Assembly (NCBI GenBank): GCA_023512835.1
Contig: CM042087.1
Coordinates: 20,093,260 to 20,157,259 of the forward strand
Length of the DNA: 64,000 nucleotides
Direction of reading: 5' to 3'
Source: Taxillus chinensis
Taxonomy: Eukaryota > Streptophyta > Magnoliopsida > Santalales > Loranthaceae
Positions 21,120 to 32,965 of the stretch are shown here, in pieces. The first letter of the stretch is position 1; the number at the start of each line of letters is the position of its first letter. The position numbers and the translations under genes are program-made. The notes beneath the pieces were generated by a model, which worked only from the letters and a program-made list of their open reading frames with translations, was not told the origin of the DNA and ran no database searches.

Positions 21120-24100
21120 TCCTCTCCCCCTTAAGACTTTTCGTCCTCGAAAAGAAATGACGTACGAGGAAAACAAACACAAGCTACCCATTTGCCACCC
21201 GGCAAGCCACAACACCCAAATGGGTCATACACCGCGCACAACACATAACAAGGTACTACCATAATCCATAACCACATGCCTCACAATAATGCATATAACA
21301 CATATCCGCATGTCACAAATACACATCTCAAAACACATCACAATGAAGAACACATGTCTAAAAGACAAAACAAATACACCAAATCATACACAACTAATAC
21401 AAGAAAACACATCACAAACCCTTGGCCAACAGCCACCAACAGCCACCTCCCACTCTTAAGGTTGTTCGTCCTCGAACAACGCTGGGTGTTGCTCATGCAT
21501 CATGGACTCACATTCCATGTCTCCGCTGCAGGACGTGTCGGCCCCTAAAAGACAACACACCTTCCAAAACGCACATGCTGAGGCACATCACCCACAACCA
21601 TTCACATACCCGCGACCGAAGATATCACACCATAACACACATGAAGGCACGTACCCACAGACCCAATACAACACAGCATGATAGGGAAACACATATTCAA
21701 ATCTCACAAACAACCATAGTTCTCCTCACCTAACACATGTCACAAGTATTCACATGTCACGACAGTAGAAGACATATACGCCCATTACCAACATGTTTAA
21801 CAGATCACATAGGTCACAGAGCAACTCACATCATAAACACCACCACAAGGAACAACTCACAAACAAAACACTACTACACGTTTAACGTTCCACGGCCCAT
21901 TCACCAACATCATACAACTCATCCGCAGGGAGTGTCCTCACAACCTTCCCACCGTTGGACTTTTCGTCCCCGAAAAGAGAAATCAAATAGTAAACATCAC
22001 GAGAAGATCAAAGCAACATATAACACCCAGGAGCACAACCAGAACTAGAGCTTGGCCAATTAGCGTGCTGACAACAACTCATGTGAGCAAGTCTGACAAC
22101 AGTGAGGTCGATAAACCTCCCACAGAGTCGCTAAGACCCCGACAACCGAACAAGGCCAACACCATAAGCCTATGCATGAAGTATCCATTCGCTAGAATTC
22201 ATATGATTAAACGAGAAGTCACGACATCGACATAGCAGGGTACTCAACGTTAGACGCCTACTCGTGTCCCAATAGGACCAACACTCCACAATGTAAAAAT
22301 ACCTAACAATGACACCACTGAGATTTGATGTCAACGGACACCAACAATTTACAACGCAGCCACACTCCATATGTAGACCTTACCCTGACAGCAAACACAA
22401 AGAGGTCACAAGGAAACACAAACAATCAAGAGAAAAGCATTATGCAAACCACAATCACAGTCCCACACAGGGATATCACCACAGCAGCACCTGCATCACA
22501 GCTGAAACCGCCTCACTCTATAGCGATACACGCAACAACAGAACCCAACCAATGCCAAAGGGAACTCAAGATGACTTATAATCCAGGACACAACTACACG
22601 GGATGAAGTTTGCTCTCCACCATTCGGTCACGATCAACAAGACGCCCAACGGAGTCCAAGGAGGAACTCAAAACAACAAATGCAGTACCATACACAACCA
22701 CAACAAGACCAAAATCCACCATCCGGCTATCACCTGTCACCGACCATGAGGATCGACTAAAAGAAGTCTGTGAACCAGAACACTACACTATAACGCCTCT
22801 CGGACACTTCGTGCTAGCATCCTTGATCACGGTTAAATAGGTATCCACTAAGGTCCCATAGCCTGCATACTAACTGAGGCGTACACTACAGCCCAAGAGT
22901 TAACGCCTTTCCGAGTCGGCAGACACCAAACGCAAAGAAGGGGAACTTATCCTCCGACATCGGTGAAGTATAACTAACACAGCTCTCTCTGTTTGACCAG
23001 GAAAAATCCTCCCACCGGCAACAAGACAATTGATCCCTTGTGTCGCTATTCACAGGTCACAAGGAAGTTCTTTGCCTCTATGACATACTCCACCTCATGG
23101 CCTACCAACTCCCCTATACCAACCATCGCGTTCCATTTCGATACACCAACAAAAGTCTCAAATACACCAACACCTTGATGGTGTGAACCATCTCACTTAC
23201 CGTGTGATACTACACATGAAAGGTTTTCGAGGAGAACAGATATAAATCATCCGCCTACCACCACCGCTCCAAAACATACACCCTTGTGATATCCGCCCGA
23301 CATAAATCTCTCCCCAGGGAGTAGCATTAATACCCTTTTTAAGCAAAAACAGCCGACTGACTCATAAATAACACTAATACCCTTTTCCTAGCTTATCAAC
23401 ACTTTAAGATTAAACATCACACCAGATAAGGAATAATATGCATAACATCACATCTAACACTTTTCTTCATCCCCACACCACAGTTAATATGCCACTACAC
23501 CACGCCTCATCCTCCTCTACACATATGTGTCACAACACCCACACATAGCAACTCTGCTATATGCCTTTACCGCAGATGCAACACATACAACAACCCAATA
23601 CCACATTTTCTGCACATTCTCAACATATGCAATGAAACACAAGACTCCTGACGAGTAGAACGTACCAATTTTACACCATCTCCTCAAGATACGAGACCAA
23701 AGGAATGGCCCTACCATGCAAAAGCACACCCGCAGCACCTAGAGAATTATTTTCCAGTTGTGGGTAAGAAGCCCGATCAAGGCCTGCCAAATCTCACTTA
23801 CTTACCTCTTTTTTTCTAATTGGATGCACCGGGCATGACCCCTAAAACCCACTCATAGCGGATTGTTCAGGTCTAGAACACCGCACATTTCGTACATGCA
23901 CAAACTGGTTTCACAACATATCCTTCTCTACCCTACTCGGTGTTTTCGACACACCGTAAGCATGACACATGGCTCCGCTTGGCCATCGGAGAACCCAGGA
24001 CACCTATATAATCACCAACAAGAGCTTGCAATGATCACTCCATCCAACAAGTCAACACCTCAAGGACCCAAGGGCTCAAGGAGTGAGCTATACTAACTGC

Positions 24101-25780
24101 GATGTCCTCCTTCAGCCCCAACGCTTGGAAAGGTAACCATAGGAATACCCTTCCCAAGTAGTACTCCAACACGTACATTTATTCGAATGAGAACATATTC
24201 CTATTACTCAAGGTTGCCAAAGTGGGGCACACAATAACCCACAAGCTATCCTTTCACGCCTCAAGCTCTACTAGCTAGCCAATCTAAATATAAATATTCA
24301 TTTTTACCCTTTTTTTTTTTTTTTTTTTTTTTTTTACAGGTTACCAACCACCTCTATTCGAAATGCCAACTTAAACAATCTCCTAAGTGTCACCTAACAG
24401 AAGACCGTGGCTCAAGAACCCTACCAACGAGAATACCCCTCTATTACAAGTGTCTTAATTTAATTGCTAGAAATTCAACAATTAAAGGTCCACCCATCCT
24501 CACCTAAGTCAGTACGGGACTCAACCAATCACTATCTTCTGGAGATGTCCTACTTTTTCACAGATGCAACACTAATACTGCTTCCTGCTACACTCTTTTC
24601 CAATGTCCCGGTTGTCCACAGCAAGAACAACCCTTTAAGCAACTGGTCTCAAACTGATTTGTTGGGGGCTGACCCCCATCTCGAAACTTGTGGCCATCCT
24701 CTGTTCGCCCCTCTCTGCCCCTTGAATCCTTCTTGCTAATCAGGACAACAGTGCTTCAATTGATCTTCATCCAAGTTTTCCCTAAGGGTGCGGGTTGACA
24801 ACTCTTGGCGTGCCTCGAGCCTGCAGCTCCCCCACTCGCCTAGCCTGGGTGGCGGACTCTTCTGTCGCACGGGTCGTAGTGTCTCAAGAGGTTGGGTACA
24901 CGATGAGATAGCGCTCTAGGTCAACACTCAATGCTCTCATTACCATTACCGACTAGACGTTTGGAGCTATAGCTGATCTCAAAACGCACATTATCACCAC
25001 ACAGATTCGCAGATTCACATTTCACAAACTATGCAAGTTCACACCTTCACATAACACATATCATTTATACTCAAGTGAACGTTTTGAACACCACATTACT
25101 TATTCCACACAATACCATACAAAGGCACACACTTAAGCATTCACATATCTCACCTAGTCATTTTCGAATATCAACAGTATTATCACAACTTATTTTATTT
25201 ATTTATTTATTTTATTTATTTTCAGTTCACATTTCACAAGCTTCAAGTTCACAAGCACACAACTCAATACCACAAATTCTTTTCCATGTTTTCATGCTCG
25301 AACCATCACAAAATTTCAGAGTTGCACAATTAAAACTTTATCATGTTCAAACCCTTTACCCATGCAATTACACACACTGCACACTTTTCAGTTCTCATTA
25401 AACCACATTGCACAAGCATCCATTCCACAAGCACACAGTTCAATTAAACAAGGACCTTTCCTTGTAGTCATGCTCAAGGTACTTCAAATAAAATCAGAGT
25501 TGCACAGTTCACGCCTTATCACATTATTCATATTTTTCTTTTATCACAATTAAAATTTTCACAGGTATCCACACCTTCACATACAACAACCAATGCAACT
25601 AGTGCCCTAATGCCAATGCATGCAAATCCTACCACAAGACTGGACTACCCCAAGTACACCTTGGAGGCTCCAAGAGGACCATGTTGATCAGGCACGTCCC
25701 TCCAGGCTCCTCCAAAGGACCCAAGATAACCAAGTCCGCCCACTACCCTAGGCCAACTAGACCATGCTCTGATACCATAT
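21120..25780 (-). other. Element B interior, decayed, no pol
   Basis: Starts with the polypurine tract (21120-21137). At 21446-21545 is homology to the extreme 3' end of chromovirus pol (GTTCGTCCTCGAACAAC, then CATCATGGACTCA), i.e. the last codons of the chromodomain and the stop region. Then some 3 kb show no recognisable domain. At about 24590-24640 the minus strand reads a gag zinc-knuckle relic CCGQPGHWKR with a 1-nt shift. A run of about 30 T lies at 24307-24336. The end (25600-25765) is the leader shared with element C (CCACTACCCTAGGCCAACTA). Small frames on both strands show no conserved motif. Confidence 0.7.
25766..25777 (-). other. Element B primer-binding site (tRNA-iMet)
   Basis: Minus strand TGGTATCAGAGC, three bases from the LTR at 25781. 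Confidence 0.9.
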
Positions 25781-27705
25781 TGTCACGCCCCGGATTTCCA
25801 ACCCGAGGAGACCGGAACGTGACCCTCCCTTTATCCGGGTTTGGACAAAGGGGTAGAATACAATATACACTTCACATTTTTTTTTTATTTCCAGAAACCA
25901 AAATCACATAATTATTTAATTGAAACCACATGCCTTTATTATGTTTCAAACTTCAATACAATATCTCCCCACTGGGGTTACAATGCCTCAACAAAGTTAC
26001 ATAATGCAAATAACACAAAACAAAGCCACAAAACAGAACTCTTCCACCTTGGTGTTCCCACCTAACGCCTGTAGGTTCCTGCAAGAAAACACACCATAGT
26101 AGGAGGGGTGAGCATCCACAGCTCAGTAGGGATCATGTCTCCCCAACCCATCCCATGCTCCTAGCATCTACATGCCATGTGTACAAGTGCGGTGTCGTGT
26201 TACAATAATTTCAACAGACATAATAACAACCACATCAACAATTACAATCTTCCACTGCCACACAGGCTAACACTTTAACCACAAGTGATTTAACCGCCTC
26301 TTCAGGCCAAGTTATTTAACCGCCTCTTCAGGCCAAGTGATTTAACCGCCTCTTCAGGCCAAGTTGTTTAACCGCCTCTTCAGGCCAAGTGATTTAACCG
26401 CCTCTTCAGGCCAAGTTTCCACAGCCTCACAGGCTAACACAAAACGGTCCCGGGCTTCCACATCCACCGGGTGTACAAGCAAACACGCAGCACATAAGGC
26501 CATACAGGCATAACATCGAACACTTAATATGCTTAGTCACACGGGAATAACGTCGAACACTTAGCATGCATATATTCACAGGCTCATAAACCCGGCCACA
26601 CGAGATATTATTTCAAACACATAATATGCATAGCCTCACAGGCATTATTTCAAACACGTTCGAGCATACACACAGGCATATTCATACAGGCATATCCACA
26701 CCGGCATTTTATCAAACACTTAACATGCACTAACCACCCAACCTCAGAAATCACACCAAAACGCCACTGAAGGCCAACATCCATATAGGAGATCACACCT
26801 ATATGGATTACATATATATATATAAACAGATGTAGCCCAGAATCTGCCCTAGGACCCTAGGACAGAGGAGGGATTAGGAAAGAACAGAACCCCTACCTTA
26901 AAGCAGATCTTCCTTGCTCCCGCGCCAAACGCCGTCCTCCCCACGCAAGATGCTCCGGCAGCAACCAGCAACTCCCCTTCCCTCTCTCTCTCTAGCTCTC
27001 TCTCTCTCAGGCGGCAGCTGCAGCAAAGGAACACAAGAACCCTAAACTCAAACTCAAGCCCTCCTTATATAGCCACCATCCACATCAAAACGACGTAGTT
27101 TTGATTAAGTAAACCCAGGATCAAAACGACGTAGTTTTGATCACACAAGTTAGCACCTATCCGCACCCATATAGGCCAAAATACTCAGAATTTCAACATG
27201 GTCCTTTGGAGAAAGATCATTAGAATGACAAAACCAAGGGAACCATGCAAAAATACACCGCACGCCAATTTGCACGCCAATTCCCCAATTGGCGTGCAGC
27301 TCCAAATGCACTCAAACTTCACCACAAGCCTCCTTGCATCTTGGAGAGGCCTGAGGAGCAAAAATATGCTTGCACGTGAAATGGGTGAATTCACGTTCAG
27401 CTCCAAATGCTCTGAAATTTCTGTGGTAGATAGAGGACCTCATTCTAAGAAACTTTTGTTCTTGCACGCCAATTGTTTGAGGCCATCTACCCTATCAAAA
27501 GTGAGCTCCAAGATCAGCCAAAAACAACTTAAAAGCGCTTGTATACGCATAGCATCTTCCTAGGGCATAAAGGTACGTTACCACTTGTCACATGCACATC
27601 CCAAAAGTCCCCTCTTGGGCTCATCTCTTACCTCACACTTGTGCACCAACATCCAAGGTGTTTGTGGTTAACTTCTTACACACGGGTTACACACGGGTCA
27701 TTACG
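25781..27705 (-). repeat. Element B 5' LTR
   Basis: 1925 bp, almost the same as 19223-21119. The 28-bp length difference is mostly one extra 26-bp unit (26287-26416, five units). The last base is G (CATTACG) where the partner LTR ends CATTACA, so the terminal CA is mutated. Flanked by ACCTC at 27706-27710. Confidence 0.93.
26287..26416 (-). repeat. 26-bp tandem repeat, five units
   Basis: Five units of the same 26-bp repeat as at 19728-19831. The extra copy is a GAT-type unit at the end of the array. Confidence 0.95.
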
Positions 27706-27931
27706 ACCTCGAAGCCTCGTAGTTTCGGCCTCGAAGATCGGCTGGAAACGTGGCCTCGAAGATCTGTCTCGAAGATCAAACCTTCGACCATCAAACCTTC
27801 GAACTTCGACCCTCGGTCTTTGACCCTACAGCCCAAATCTTTGGGTCTTCCACCTTTCGACCCAAGCGTTCACCCAAGGTACTGTTCATCTTCGTTCCAG
27901 GCTTGTTCTTCCCAAAACATGGGTCATTACA
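27706..27931 (-). repeat. Element C 3' LTR, part 2, with polypurine tract following
   Basis: Continuation of the C LTR after the B insertion (27706-27710 is the duplicated B target). It matches 44512-44733: TCGAAGATC words, then CCCAAAACATGGGTCATTACA. It is followed at 27932-27949 by TCCTCTCCCCCTTAAAAC, the minus-strand polypurine tract. Confidence 0.9.
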
Positions 27932-28253
27932 TCCTCTCCCCCTTAAAACGTTTCGTCCCCGAAGAGAAACTACATGCCACTAGGACTGCGAGGAGTAACA
28001 AACACATGCAACCCACTATACAAAACGCAAGCCACAACACACAAATAGATTATACACCGCACACAGCACATAACAGGACATATGTCCACAAAACTCAACC
28101 AGGCACCACCACAATGCATATAACACATACCCGCATGTCACAAATACACATCTCAAATATAAATTAATGTCTAAAAAGGACAATACACAACACATAAACA
28201 ACTAGCACAGAAAATCACATCACTATCTCTTGGCCAACAGCCACCTCCCACCC

Positions 28254-28759
28254 TCAAGCTTGTTCGTCCTCGAACAACTCCGGGTGCTGCTCACGCATCA
28301 TGGACTCATGTTCCCAGGTCTCCTCCTCAATGCCGCGATGTTGCCATAGCATACGAACCAAAGGAATAGCACGACCACGCAAATGCTTCTCTCGCCGATC
28401 CAGAATACCGATTGGGGCCTCAACAACTGATATGTCATCCTCAATATCCAATGTCCCCCAATCGATCACATGGGTGGGGTCAGGGTGATATTTCCTCAAC
28501 TGGGACACGTGGAATACATTGTGCACCCGACTCAATCGCGGTGGCAACGCTAACCAATAGGCCACTGGCCCCACATGAGCCATAACCTCAAAAGGACCAA
28601 TAAACCGTGGAGATAGCTTGGAACCTCGCCCAAACCGCCGATGTCCACGACGGGGAGAAACACGGAGAAACACATGATCTCCCACAGAAAACGCTAAAGG
28701 TCGCTGCTGCTGAACTGCATAAGACTTCTGTCGACTCTACGCGGACAACAAGTGCTGAT
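28254..28759 (-). pseudogene. Element C integrase C-terminus with chromodomain
   Basis: About 144 codons (28685-28254). GDHVFLRVSPRRGHRRFGRG leads into the integrase GPF/Y motif KLSPRFIGPFEVM, then RVHNVFHVSQLRKYHPDPTH. The C-terminal 60 residues (VVEAPIGILDRREKHLRG, then VLWQHRGIEEETWEHES-like blocks) form a chromodomain, which in chromoviruses is thought to guide integration to marked chromatin. The sequence VRMLWQHRG has M where relatives have V. This is the best preserved piece of C. Its upstream end is cut at 28759 by element D, and the gene resumes at 38179. Confidence 0.9.
28755..28759. other. Target-site duplication of element D, left copy
   Basis: CTGAT here and CTAAC at 38174-38178. 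The uninterrupted relative in element E reads CTGAC (61146-61150), so each copy carries one transition from the original target. Confidence 0.8.
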
Positions 28760-30132
28760 TGTCACGCCCCAATTTCCTTCCACTTGGAAATGAGTAGTGA
28801 CTGCCCATGCCCGCACCCAAAGGGACAAGGGGTTGGTGCAAGCACCATAAAAGGACTTTTGGCACGGGTGCTGTCCCAAACCTGCATAACCAGGCTAACA
28901 TGCCAAGGGGCATGCTCCTGCTCCCAAACCATGCACACAAACACAAATTGAATAACAACATCTCATTTTATTTCATTTCAAAGACTAAATGTTTATTACA
29001 ACCAGTCGGGGAAAAACCCCTATGAAGTCAGGTGTACTGTTACAAATAAAACCAAACCAAATTCCAGAACACAAAACCACGAGCACGACAAAGGAAATAA
29101 CATAAAACTCCTAGCCTCAGGGACCTAGCTCCTCAGCCTTCACCTACCGCATGCTAAACCCTGCAAAAGGACAGTTTATATGAGGGGTGAGCAAACCATA
29201 GCTCAGTAGGGATCCAGTCTCCCCAGACCCGTCCCGCTCTACAACATGCATGATATGTGTATGCTTGTGCTCGTGTCGTGCCTCAAGCTAAAGCAGGAAA
29301 CATCACCCAGTAAACACTCTTTACCTGAGCCCGCACTGAAGGGCAGAGGACACCCCGCCACCACGGCGACATGACATGCCACATCCAAGCGAATGTTGCA
29401 TGGACACCAATGCAACATTTTCCACCCGAGTCAGATATGGTCAACCACCTCCTCGGGCGCCATACCTACCCTCAGGAATGGGTGTAGACTTAGCCCACCG
29501 TCGTGAGTGCTACACCGAGACTCAGGACCACGTCCTGGCCAAATCTCAAGGGGTCCAGCTATTGTGCCTGGCCCATATCTCAGCTCAGTCTCAAACAGAC
29601 CAGCAGAACAGCATAGCATTACATCTGAACAAGTAAACTCAGCACAACATTTACACTTTATTTCAGAGGGACCAACATGGTCAGATACAAGCCACACACA
29701 TCAGCCTCACAGGCTTTTTATCAAATACAAATCAAACACAGTACACACCAGTCACACAGGTATATCATCAGACACCCATATACAAGGTCTCACATGCATT
29801 ATATTGAATACATGGCATGCAGGCCTCACAGGCATTTTATCAAATACATAGTGTGCAGGCCTCACAGACATTTCATCAAACACATGGTGGGCATAAACAA
29901 ACCCAGAAAATCCTCAGGCCAAATTCAACATCAGAATCAACAGAACATGCCACTGAAGGCCAACATCCATATAGGAGATCACACCTATATGGATTTACAT
30001 ATATATATATAGGCGAATATCCTAGAACAGAGGAGAGTTAGGAAGAACATGAATCCCTACCTCAGACTTTTGTCCTAACCTCTACGCTAGACACCTTCCA
30101 ACGACGCGAACCACCATGGCAACTGCCCGGAG

Positions 30133-30170
<38 letters not shown>

Positions 30171-30734
30171 GGCAGCACAAGCAAAGAAGAACACAAGAAC
30201 CCTAAACTCAAACTCAAGCCCTCATTATATAGACACTACCCACATCAAAATGACGTAGTTTTGATTAAGTAAATCCCAGGATCAAAACGACGTAGTTTTG
30301 ATCACACAAGTTAGCACCTTTCCGCACCCATATAGGCCAAAATACTCAGAATTTCAACATGGTCCTTTGGAGAAAGATCATTAGAATGTCAAAACCAAGG
30401 GAACCATGCAAAAATATGGCTACACGCCAATTTGAACATGAATTCCCCAATTCACGTGCAACTCCATATGCACTCCAAATGCGCTCAAACTTCACCCCTA
30501 GCCTCCTTGCATCATGTAGAAGACAACCACAGTTGCACGTGAAATGGACCCATTTCACGTGCACCTCACATACACGTCCGTTTGGCCTAAAACTTCGTGG
30601 TAGATAGAGGACATCATTCTAAGCATCTTTCCTTTTGCACGTGAATTCATTTGAGCCCATTCACTAGGTCAAAATCTAGAAAAAAACCCTACTCGAAGGC
30701 AAACCGTGACTAACTCAAGGTACGGGTCCTTACA
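28760..30734 (-). repeat. Element D 3' LTR
   Basis: 1975 bp, TGTCACGCCCCAATTTCC to GGGTCCTTACA. Contains a CT run at 30134-30168, TATATAA box near 30226, two ACGT-core palindromes at 30244-30303 and the G-box palindrome at 30534-30563. Confidence 0.95.
30534..30563. promoter_or_regulatory. 30-bp perfect palindrome with G-box ends
   Basis: Two perfect 14-bp arms TGCACGTGAAATGG around a 2-bp centre, each arm carrying CACGTG, some 300 bp upstream of the LTR TATA box. The other D LTR has the same palindrome at 37972-38001. Possible bZIP/bHLH target or cruciform; function inferred. Confidence 0.55.
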
Positions 30735-30940
30735 TCCTCTCCCCCTTAAGACTTTTCATCCTCGAAAAGAAAAGGTGGAATGAAAGAAAACAATCACAAC
30801 CAATGCATAGGCCTCTAACACCCTCTAGCACAAATTAATACACAACAAATCACAAATTATTTCACACATTTATACACTCCACATGGTCATGTAGCGATGT
30901 TATGTTCTCAGGTTACCTAACTAGTTGGGCAAATGCCTGA

Positions 30941-31693
30941 TTATGTTGAAGTTTGATGCTTGCCCTCCTCCCTTCCTTCGAGTTGTTCGTCCTCGAATAG
31001 ATCAGGATAATGAGCACCCATCTCAGCCTCACGTTCCCAGGTCTCTTCCTCCAGCCCTCGGTGTTGCCACAACACCCGAACCAACGGAATAGTCTTACCT
31101 CGCAGCTGCTTCTCGCGCCTATCTACAATACGGATGGGTGCCTCGACAACAGACACATCCTCTCCAAGATCCAGGGTAGCCCAATCTAGCACGTGTGTGG
31201 GATTTTGATGATATTTCTGCAACTGGGATACATGGAAAACATTATGAACTCTGCTCAAACTAGGTGGTAACGCCAACCTATAAGCAACAGGTCCAACTCT
31301 GCTCAAAATCGCGAACGGTCCAATGTATCGAGGGGACAACTTAGACCCAGTCCCAAATCTCTTATGCCCTCTCCGTGGAGAAACACGAAGGAATACGTGG
31401 TCTCCCACCAAAAACTCCAACGGTTGGCGTCGGCGATCCGCATAAGACTTCACCGCTCTGAGTGTAAGAAGGCGTTGCCGAATCGGTTGAACTTTTGCCG
31501 TAGCCTCCTGGACCAATTGAGGTCCTAACATAGCTGCCTCTCCGGCTTTCGTCCAACATAATGGAGACCGACACGGTCGGCCATACAATGCCTCAAACGG
31601 GGCCATCCCAATCGAAGACTGGTAACTGTTATTATAGGCAAACTCCACCAGAGGAAGGGTGGGAAGCCCATGATCCTCCAAAATCAAGTACAC
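30941..31693 (-). pseudogene. Element D integrase C-terminal half with chromodomain
   Basis: 250-codon frame. [20 protein letters not shown] and YGRPCRSPLCW end the integrase core. GDHVFLRVSPRRGHKRFGTG and KLSPRYIGPFAILSRVGPV carry the GPF motif. RVHNVFHVSQLQKYHQNPTH follows. The chromodomain (residues about 175-235) has APIRIVDRREKQLRGK and VRVLWQHRGLEEETWERE, then YPDLFEDEQ near the natural end of pol. A frameshift near 31690 separates it from the catalytic core at 31632-32435. Integrase plus chromodomain places the element in the chromovirus clade, Tekay/Del type. Confidence 0.93.
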
Positions 31694-32435
31694 AAGCCCT
31701 CAACAAGTCTTCCAATGTTTGAATGGTCCTCTCGGACTGACCATCAGTCTCAGGATGGAATGCGGTACTCAAATTAAGTCGGGTTCCTAATGCTTCCTGC
31801 AGACCTCCCCAAAACTGGGATGTAAACCGCGCATCCCTGTCCGAAATAATAGACAAGGGCACTCCGTGCAGGCGGACAATCTCATCAACATACAACTGGC
31901 TTAACGTGCCGATAGAGTCGCGCTCTCGAATTGCCAAGAAATGGGCTAACTTAGTTAAGTGGTCCACTATGACCCAAATCATGTCCTTCCTCCCAGAAGT
32001 GGTAGGAAGTCCCATCACGAAGTCCATGGTAATATGCTCCCACTTCCACTTAGCTACAGGTAAAGGCTGTAATTGACCAGCGGGTCGTTGGTGCTCTGCC
32101 TTCACTTGCTGACAGGTAAGGCACTTGGAAACAAACTCTGCTACCCTCCGTTTCAGCCCCGGCCACCAGAACTGTGCGCGAACGGCATGATACATCTTAG
32201 TTCCTCCTGGATATACAGCCAAACGGGAATGATGAAATTCCCTCAGCACATCCTCACGCAAGGGAGGTGGTACTATCAAACGCCCCCAAAATTTCAGCTC
32301 ATGCTCAACTCCTTCTGTCCAGCTCTCTGACAACTCTCCGGCCTCTATCTGGGCCCGGATCACCTCACAGTCCACGTCGCCTAACTGTCCCTCACGGACA
32401 CGCTGATACAACTCGGTATCACAGTGAGAGGACAC
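31632..32435 (-). pseudogene. Element D integrase: zinc-binding and catalytic core
   Basis: HHCC domain: [20 protein letters not shown] and [18 protein letters not shown]. Catalytic core: first Asp in [11 protein letters not shown], second Asp in [16 protein letters not shown], Glu in [19 protein letters not shown]. All DDE residues are present. It overlaps the preceding RNase H frame through a shift around 32400 and the C-terminal half through a shift at about 31690. Joins cDNA ends to the host chromosome in the nucleus. Confidence 0.93.
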
Positions 32436-32965
32436 AGGATAGCTCCCTCATCGCTGAAAGCAGGTTGCACCTGAAGCACTGCCAACTGCTCCATCATTTT
32501 CCATTCTCTCATGGAAACCTCAGCTTTCCCTTTTCTACTTAGCGCGTCGGCTACTAAATTTCCCTTCCCAAGTGTGTAGGAGAGCGTGAAGTCAAACATT
32601 TGCAGGTACTCTACCCACCTCCGTTGTCGCAAATTTAAGTCTCTCTGGGTGAAGATATACTGTAGGCTTTTGTGGTCAGTATATACCACAAATTTCTCTC
32701 CCAACAGGTAATGTCGCCAAGACTTCAGGGCAAAAATAACTGCTGCTAACTCCAGGTCGTGTGTTGGGTAGTTTTGCTCATGGGACTTCAGCTGTCGCGA
32801 GCCATATGCTATGACTTGGCATTCTTGCATCAGAACACACCCCAGTCCAACGCGAGACGCATCACAATACACCTCGAATGGCACTCCCTCCTGCGGTAGA
32901 CTCAACACCGGTGTAGTAGTCAGGCGAGTCTTCACTCGAATGCCTGCTAGCACTTGTCCGTCCAC
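32381..32965 (-). pseudogene. Element D RNase H
   Basis: RNase H domain that removes RNA from the RNA-DNA hybrid during reverse transcription. Metal ligands appear as [15 protein letters not shown] (Asp), [16 protein letters not shown] (Glu), [14 protein letters not shown] (Asp) and [14 protein letters not shown] (Asp). The tail includes the RNase H-integrase linker ([13 protein letters not shown]). The frame change at about 32950 from RT removes roughly one codon of context. Otherwise the domain is intact. Confidence 0.92.

Larger units (their letters stand above)
19223..27705 (-). mobile_element. Non-autonomous Ty3 element B (LARD-like)
   Basis: Two LTRs (19223-21119 and 25781-27705) flank a 4.66 kb interior. 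Polypurine tract follows the left LTR and a tRNA-iMet primer site precedes the right one, so it is a minus-strand element. TSD is GCCTC (19218-19222) and ACCTC (27706-27710), one mismatch. It sits inside the 3' LTR of element C. The LTRs look nearly identical apart from one extra 26-bp unit, so insertion was recent, yet the interior has no gag-pol frame: only the last pol codons and a gag zinc-knuckle relic can be recognised. That combination fits a large retrotransposon derivative moved in trans. Confidence 0.88.

Noticed and set aside
21276..24739. Many short plus-strand frames in the interior of element B
   Set aside because: Opposite to the element's orientation, rich in Thr, His and Asn from CA-rich composition, and without motifs. 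The only recognisable relics are on the minus strand.
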